Of a stretch of DNA of 64,000 bases, positions 61,237-64,000 are shown piece after piece. The translations under genes were made by a program, and so were the position numbers. The stretch is from Aquimarina spongiae. Lineage in GTDB: Bacteria > Bacteroidota > Bacteroidia > Flavobacteriales > Flavobacteriaceae. Position 1 is the stretch's first letter, and each line of letters begins with the position of its first letter. The stretch spans positions 310,001 to 374,000 of the forward strand of contig NZ_FQYP01000002.1 of assembly GCF_900141785.1 (NCBI RefSeq). The letters are read 5' to 3'. Below the pieces are notes generated by a model. That model was not told the origin of the DNA. It did no database searches and saw nothing but the letters and a program-made list of their open reading frames with translations.

Positions 61237-62124
61237 CTATTCCTTACCTGCTTTAAATAAAAAATCCTTTTCTTCTTTGGTTAAACTATCGTATCCACTC
61301 TTGCTTATTTTATCAAGAATTGCATCAATTTGCTCTTGATTTGGGGTTTTTACGTATTTCTTTTTAGAAGAACTCGTTCTTTGTTTAGGTTTTGTATATG
61401 ATTTTGACTTGTGTACAGTTTTGAGTGGGCTTTTCTTTTTTGGGGTGAACATATTGGCAAATCCATCCATTATTTTTTCAAACCAAAGCCCAATATCATT
61501 TCCCTTTTTTAATTGAACGGCATACATATAACCAAATAGTGCACCGCCTAAATGCGCTATAAGTCCACCAGCATTTCCTGAAGTCGGTATTTGAATAAGA
61601 TCTGAAAGCACTACAAATACCCCGATTTGCCACAATTTCACATTAAAAAAGATAATTCTTACCTCAGCATTGGGTGTGTAGGCCGCGATAAAAATCATAA
61701 TCGCTCGTACTGCAGCAGATGCTCCTATAAGATAAGCTAAAGTACCGGATAGCACAGGAAATACATTATATGCTAATACAAACAACAACCCACCACAAAT
61801 GGCACCCAACAGATATATAGTGAGAAAGCGTTTCTCGGTAAATAAATTCAATACATACTGTCCAAACCAATACAACACCAACATATTCCAAAAGATATGC
61901 CAAAACCCAAAATGCAAAAAACTATAGGTCAACAAACTCCATAGCTGGACAATCAAAGAACCAGGCTCTACAGGCAATACAAACCATTTCATCAACTCAC
62001 CAGCACTGGTTTTGAAGATCCACGAACCCAATGTAGCCACAAGAAACAATGCCACATTAATAACGATAAGCTTAATGATAATATTTGCAGTCTTAAACTG
62101 ATATGTAAAATTAGTTGATGTCAT
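61237..62124 (-). CDS. Rhomboid-family intramembrane protease
   Basis: 295 residues from the ATG at 62124 (MTSTNFTYQF), two bases after the upstream rhomboid's stop region. Six helices, HIFWNMLVLYWFG, catalytic Ser in GASAAV and catalytic His in LIAHLGGALFGY. A basic cytoplasmic tail rich in Lys and Ser (about 215-260) has a short acidic end. Confidence 0.92.
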   Translation of the reverse strand: MTSTNFTYQFKTANIIIKLIVINVALFLVATLGSWIFKTSAGELMKWFVLPVEPGSLIVQLWSLLTYSFLHFGFWHIFWNMLVLYWFGQYVLNLFTEKRFLTIYLLGAICGGLLFVLAYNVFPVLSGTLAYLIGASAAVRAIMIFIAAYTPNAEVRIIFFNVKLWQIGVFVVLSDLIQIPTSGNAGGLIAHLGGALFGYMYAVQLKKGNDIGLWFEKIMDGFANMFTPKKKSPLKTVHKSKSYTKPKQRTSSSKKKYVKTPNQEQIDAILDKISKSGYDSLTKEEKDFLFKAGKE

Positions 62125-62125
62125 A

Positions 62126-62878
62126 TCAATACCAACGATGTTGATTAAACGAATTCTTTTTCCAATACCACATAGTGACAAATCCAATTACCGCACCTCC
62201 TATATGTGCCCAATGCGCAACATTAGAAGGTCCCAAAATAGCCTGTCCTGTAATCCCTCCCCAAAGATCCAATAAGAAATATCCTCCTATTAAATATTTA
62301 GCTTTAATAGGTATTGGTATAAATATAATATATAAGGGCAAGTTAGGAAACAATACCGCAAAAGCAGCCAAAACTCCAAAAATTGCACCCGACGCTCCTA
62401 CCATAGGAGTTACATAAGCTCGAATCATTTTCTCGGTAACCTCTTGCGGAATATTAGGGTAAACCTTGTATTGACCCGAAGCAATTGTTTCCTGGATGAA
62501 TGTATTTATTTCTGCCGAAGAAAAACCTGCCTCCAAATAAGCCTGGTAACCTGGCGCAAACTGAAAATAGGTAAAAAGAATTTGAAACCCAACTGCACCA
62601 AGTCCTGAAAAAAAGTAAACGAATAAAAATTTTCGTTGTCCCAATGAATTTTCCAAATGGCTTCCAAACATGTATAGAGCAAACATATTAAAGAAGATAT
62701 GACCTGCATCGGCGTGCATAAACATATGGGTAACAATCTGCCAAATCTGAAAATTATCATTTTTTGGGAACCACAACGCTAACCATTCAAACGCATGATC
62801 ACCAAGTGAGATAGACCCGATAAAAAAAATGATATTAATTATCAGTAAGACTTTTACTGTTTCTGTGATTCTCCCCAT
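62126..62878 (-). CDS. Rhomboid-family intramembrane protease
   Basis: 250 residues, six helices. HIFFNMFALYMFG, catalytic Ser in GASGAIFGVL and catalytic His in WAHIGGAVIGF. It lies directly after mutL (adjacent stop and start), so mutL, two rhomboids and the nuclease gene look like one operon. Confidence 0.95.
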   Translation of the reverse strand: MGRITETVKVLLIINIIFFIGSISLGDHAFEWLALWFPKNDNFQIWQIVTHMFMHADAGHIFFNMFALYMFGSHLENSLGQRKFLFVYFFSGLGAVGFQILFTYFQFAPGYQAYLEAGFSSAEINTFIQETIASGQYKVYPNIPQEVTEKMIRAYVTPMVGASGAIFGVLAAFAVLFPNLPLYIIFIPIPIKAKYLIGGYFLLDLWGGITGQAILGPSNVAHWAHIGGAVIGFVTMWYWKKNSFNQHRWY

Positions 62879-64000
62879 TTAAAAAAATTTCTTATCGATC
62901 TCATCTACCGAAAACGTGATGAAAGTCGTCTTATTATCTGGTGTTATTGTTGGCTCGGTACAAGCAAAAAGACTATTAGCCAAATACTGTATTTGTTCTG
63001 CACCTAATTCAGTACCCGTTCTTACCGCTATACTCTTTGCCATAGATTTTGCTAATGCATCGGTTTGAGAAAATCCGCTATCCGGAACATCATTCTCCAA
63101 ATCACTTATCAATTGTTCCAAAAGTGTTCCCACTTCTTTCTCTCCTACTACAGATGGAATCGCGGTTATTTCCAGCTCTCCCAAATTGTCGTCGCCAAAA
63201 ACAAATCCAGTATTTTCTAATTGCTCTTTTACGGTATCCAAAAGTGCCATTTCTGTTTTTGACAACGAAATTTTAAGCGGAAATAACAATTGTTGACTTA
63301 CTGAGCTAGCCATGGTAATACTACGAAGTAATTCTTCGTATAAAATTCGTTGATGTGCTCGATGTTGGTGTATAATCACCATTCCACTTTTGATGGTGGT
63401 CACTATATATTTCTTTTGTAATTGATAGGTGTTTTGATGCACCAAATCCTTTTTTTCATCATCTTCAAACAGGGATCCAGTTACTTCAGCACTTTCAAAT
63501 TCTATGGTAGAAAAACCTTCTTCTTTTTCTGTTTTGGCTTCAGTAGGTGAAGTTATAGGGTCCTCCGACTCTAAACCTACATATAGATTCTCCCAGTTAC
63601 CGGCTGATTCCTTTTTGAAAGATGAAAATGAAGACTTTCCAGAAGATTGACTACCTGCTGAAGAAGAACTACTCTCTTTAAAAGGATTAAAATTACGGTC
63701 CACCTCTACTTTGGGTATCTGAGCTGCCTTATTCTTATATTCATAAGGGGTATCCATCGTTGCATCCCGATCAAAATCTAATATAGGAGCTACATTAAAT
63801 TGTCCCAAACTATGCTTTATCGTTGATCGTAACATTGCATATAATGCATGTTCATCTTCGAACTTGATCTCTGTTTTGGTTGGATGGATATTGATATCTA
63901 CTGTTTCCGGATTTACTTCTAAATAAATAAAATAACTGGGATGCGTTTTTTCTTTTACTAATCCTTCAAAAGCAGCATTTACCGCATGGTTCAAATATGG
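62879..64000 (-). CDS. mutL: DNA mismatch repair protein MutL, N-terminus beyond right edge
   Basis: 374 codons visible; the frame stays open to the edge (P-Y-L-N-H-A-V...). The end of the N-terminal ATPase/transducer domain is present (VDINIHPTKTEIKF), then a variable Ser-rich linker, then the C-terminal dimer domain. The endonuclease motif DQHAx2Ex4E is not intact: the equivalent site reads HQHRAHQRILYE. The C-terminal CPHGRP-like segment is replaced by CTEPTITPDNKT. Acts with MutS in mismatch repair. Confidence 0.95.
   Translation of the reverse strand, partial: PYLNHAVNAAFEGLVKEKTHPSYFIYLEVNPETVDINIHPTKTEIKFEDEHALYAMLRSTIKHSLGQFNVAPILDFDRDATMDTPYEYKNKAAQIPKVEVDRNFNPFKESSSSSAGSQSSGKSSFSSFKKESAGNWENLYVGLESEDPITSPTEAKTEKEEGFSTIEFESAEVTGSLFEDDEKKDLVHQNTYQLQKKYIVTTIKSGMVIIHQHRAHQRILYEELLRSITMASSVSQQLLFPLKISLSKTEMALLDTVKEQLENTGFVFGDDNLGELEITAIPSVVGEKEVGTLLEQLISDLENDVPDSGFSQTDALAKSMAKSIAVRTGTELGAEQIQYLANSLFACTEPTITPDNKTTFITFSVDEIDKKFF

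Overview
The window is about 35% GC, has weak Shine-Dalgarno signals, and carries type IX secretion (T9SS) sorting domains, Bacteroidetes-type TAnnTTTG promoter boxes, methylmalonyl-CoA mutase subunits and the large Bacteroidetes form of signal peptidase I. Together these point to a marine Flavobacteriaceae chromosome. A fused HAD-phosphatase/class II terpene cyclase like those described from Aquimarina makes that genus a reasonable guess, not a proof. No phage, insertion sequence or CRISPR array was seen.

Layout. 1-9.8 kb: a membrane protein cut by the left edge, a serine-hydrolase lipoprotein between a tRNA-Pro fragment and an intact tRNA-Pro(GGG), cytochrome bd oxidase (cydAB), a secreted alpha-amylase with three tandem starch-binding repeats, and tryptophan 2,3-dioxygenase. 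10-16.2 kb: a membrane-bound AraC regulator with two beta-propeller proteins, then an ECF sigma factor operon (sigma, 58-residue protein, MscS channel) facing a two-gene operon of unknown function. Both ECF-cluster operons carry the same ECF-type promoter. 16.5-40.6 kb: an accessory region of T9SS surface proteins (BspA-type leucine-rich repeats, beta-propellers, CHU_C tails), PorP/SprF, LuxR- and LytTR-type regulators, tiny membrane peptides, an IbrA/IbrB pair, and a short terpene operon (prenyl diphosphate synthase, drimenol-synthase-like fusion, AraC regulator). 40.6-45.2 kb: tRNA-Pro(TGG) with a duplicated 3' end, then a TonB-dependent receptor, a PQQ-type sugar dehydrogenase and cytochrome c. 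45.3-64 kb: core genes (anmK, udk, divIC, mutA, mutB, dienoyl-CoA reductase, parAB, dapB, lepB, a WbqC family gene, two rhomboid proteases, mutL cut by the right edge).

The main new observation is a shared promoter architecture in the accessory region. Seven places carry three boxes, RTCMC, RTCCC and ARCAC, each starting exactly 21 bp after the previous one. In most copies a TTTG ends 37 bp further on, where a -7 element should be. They precede three surface-protein genes, the PorP/SprF gene, a pair of small LuxR-type regulators, the LytTR regulator itself, and a gene-free stretch that ends in a strong terminator and may encode a small RNA. A 21-bp direct-repeat period is the known geometry of LytTR-domain binding sites. 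I infer that the orphan LytTR protein at 32729-33541 runs a surface-protein regulon that includes a non-coding RNA.
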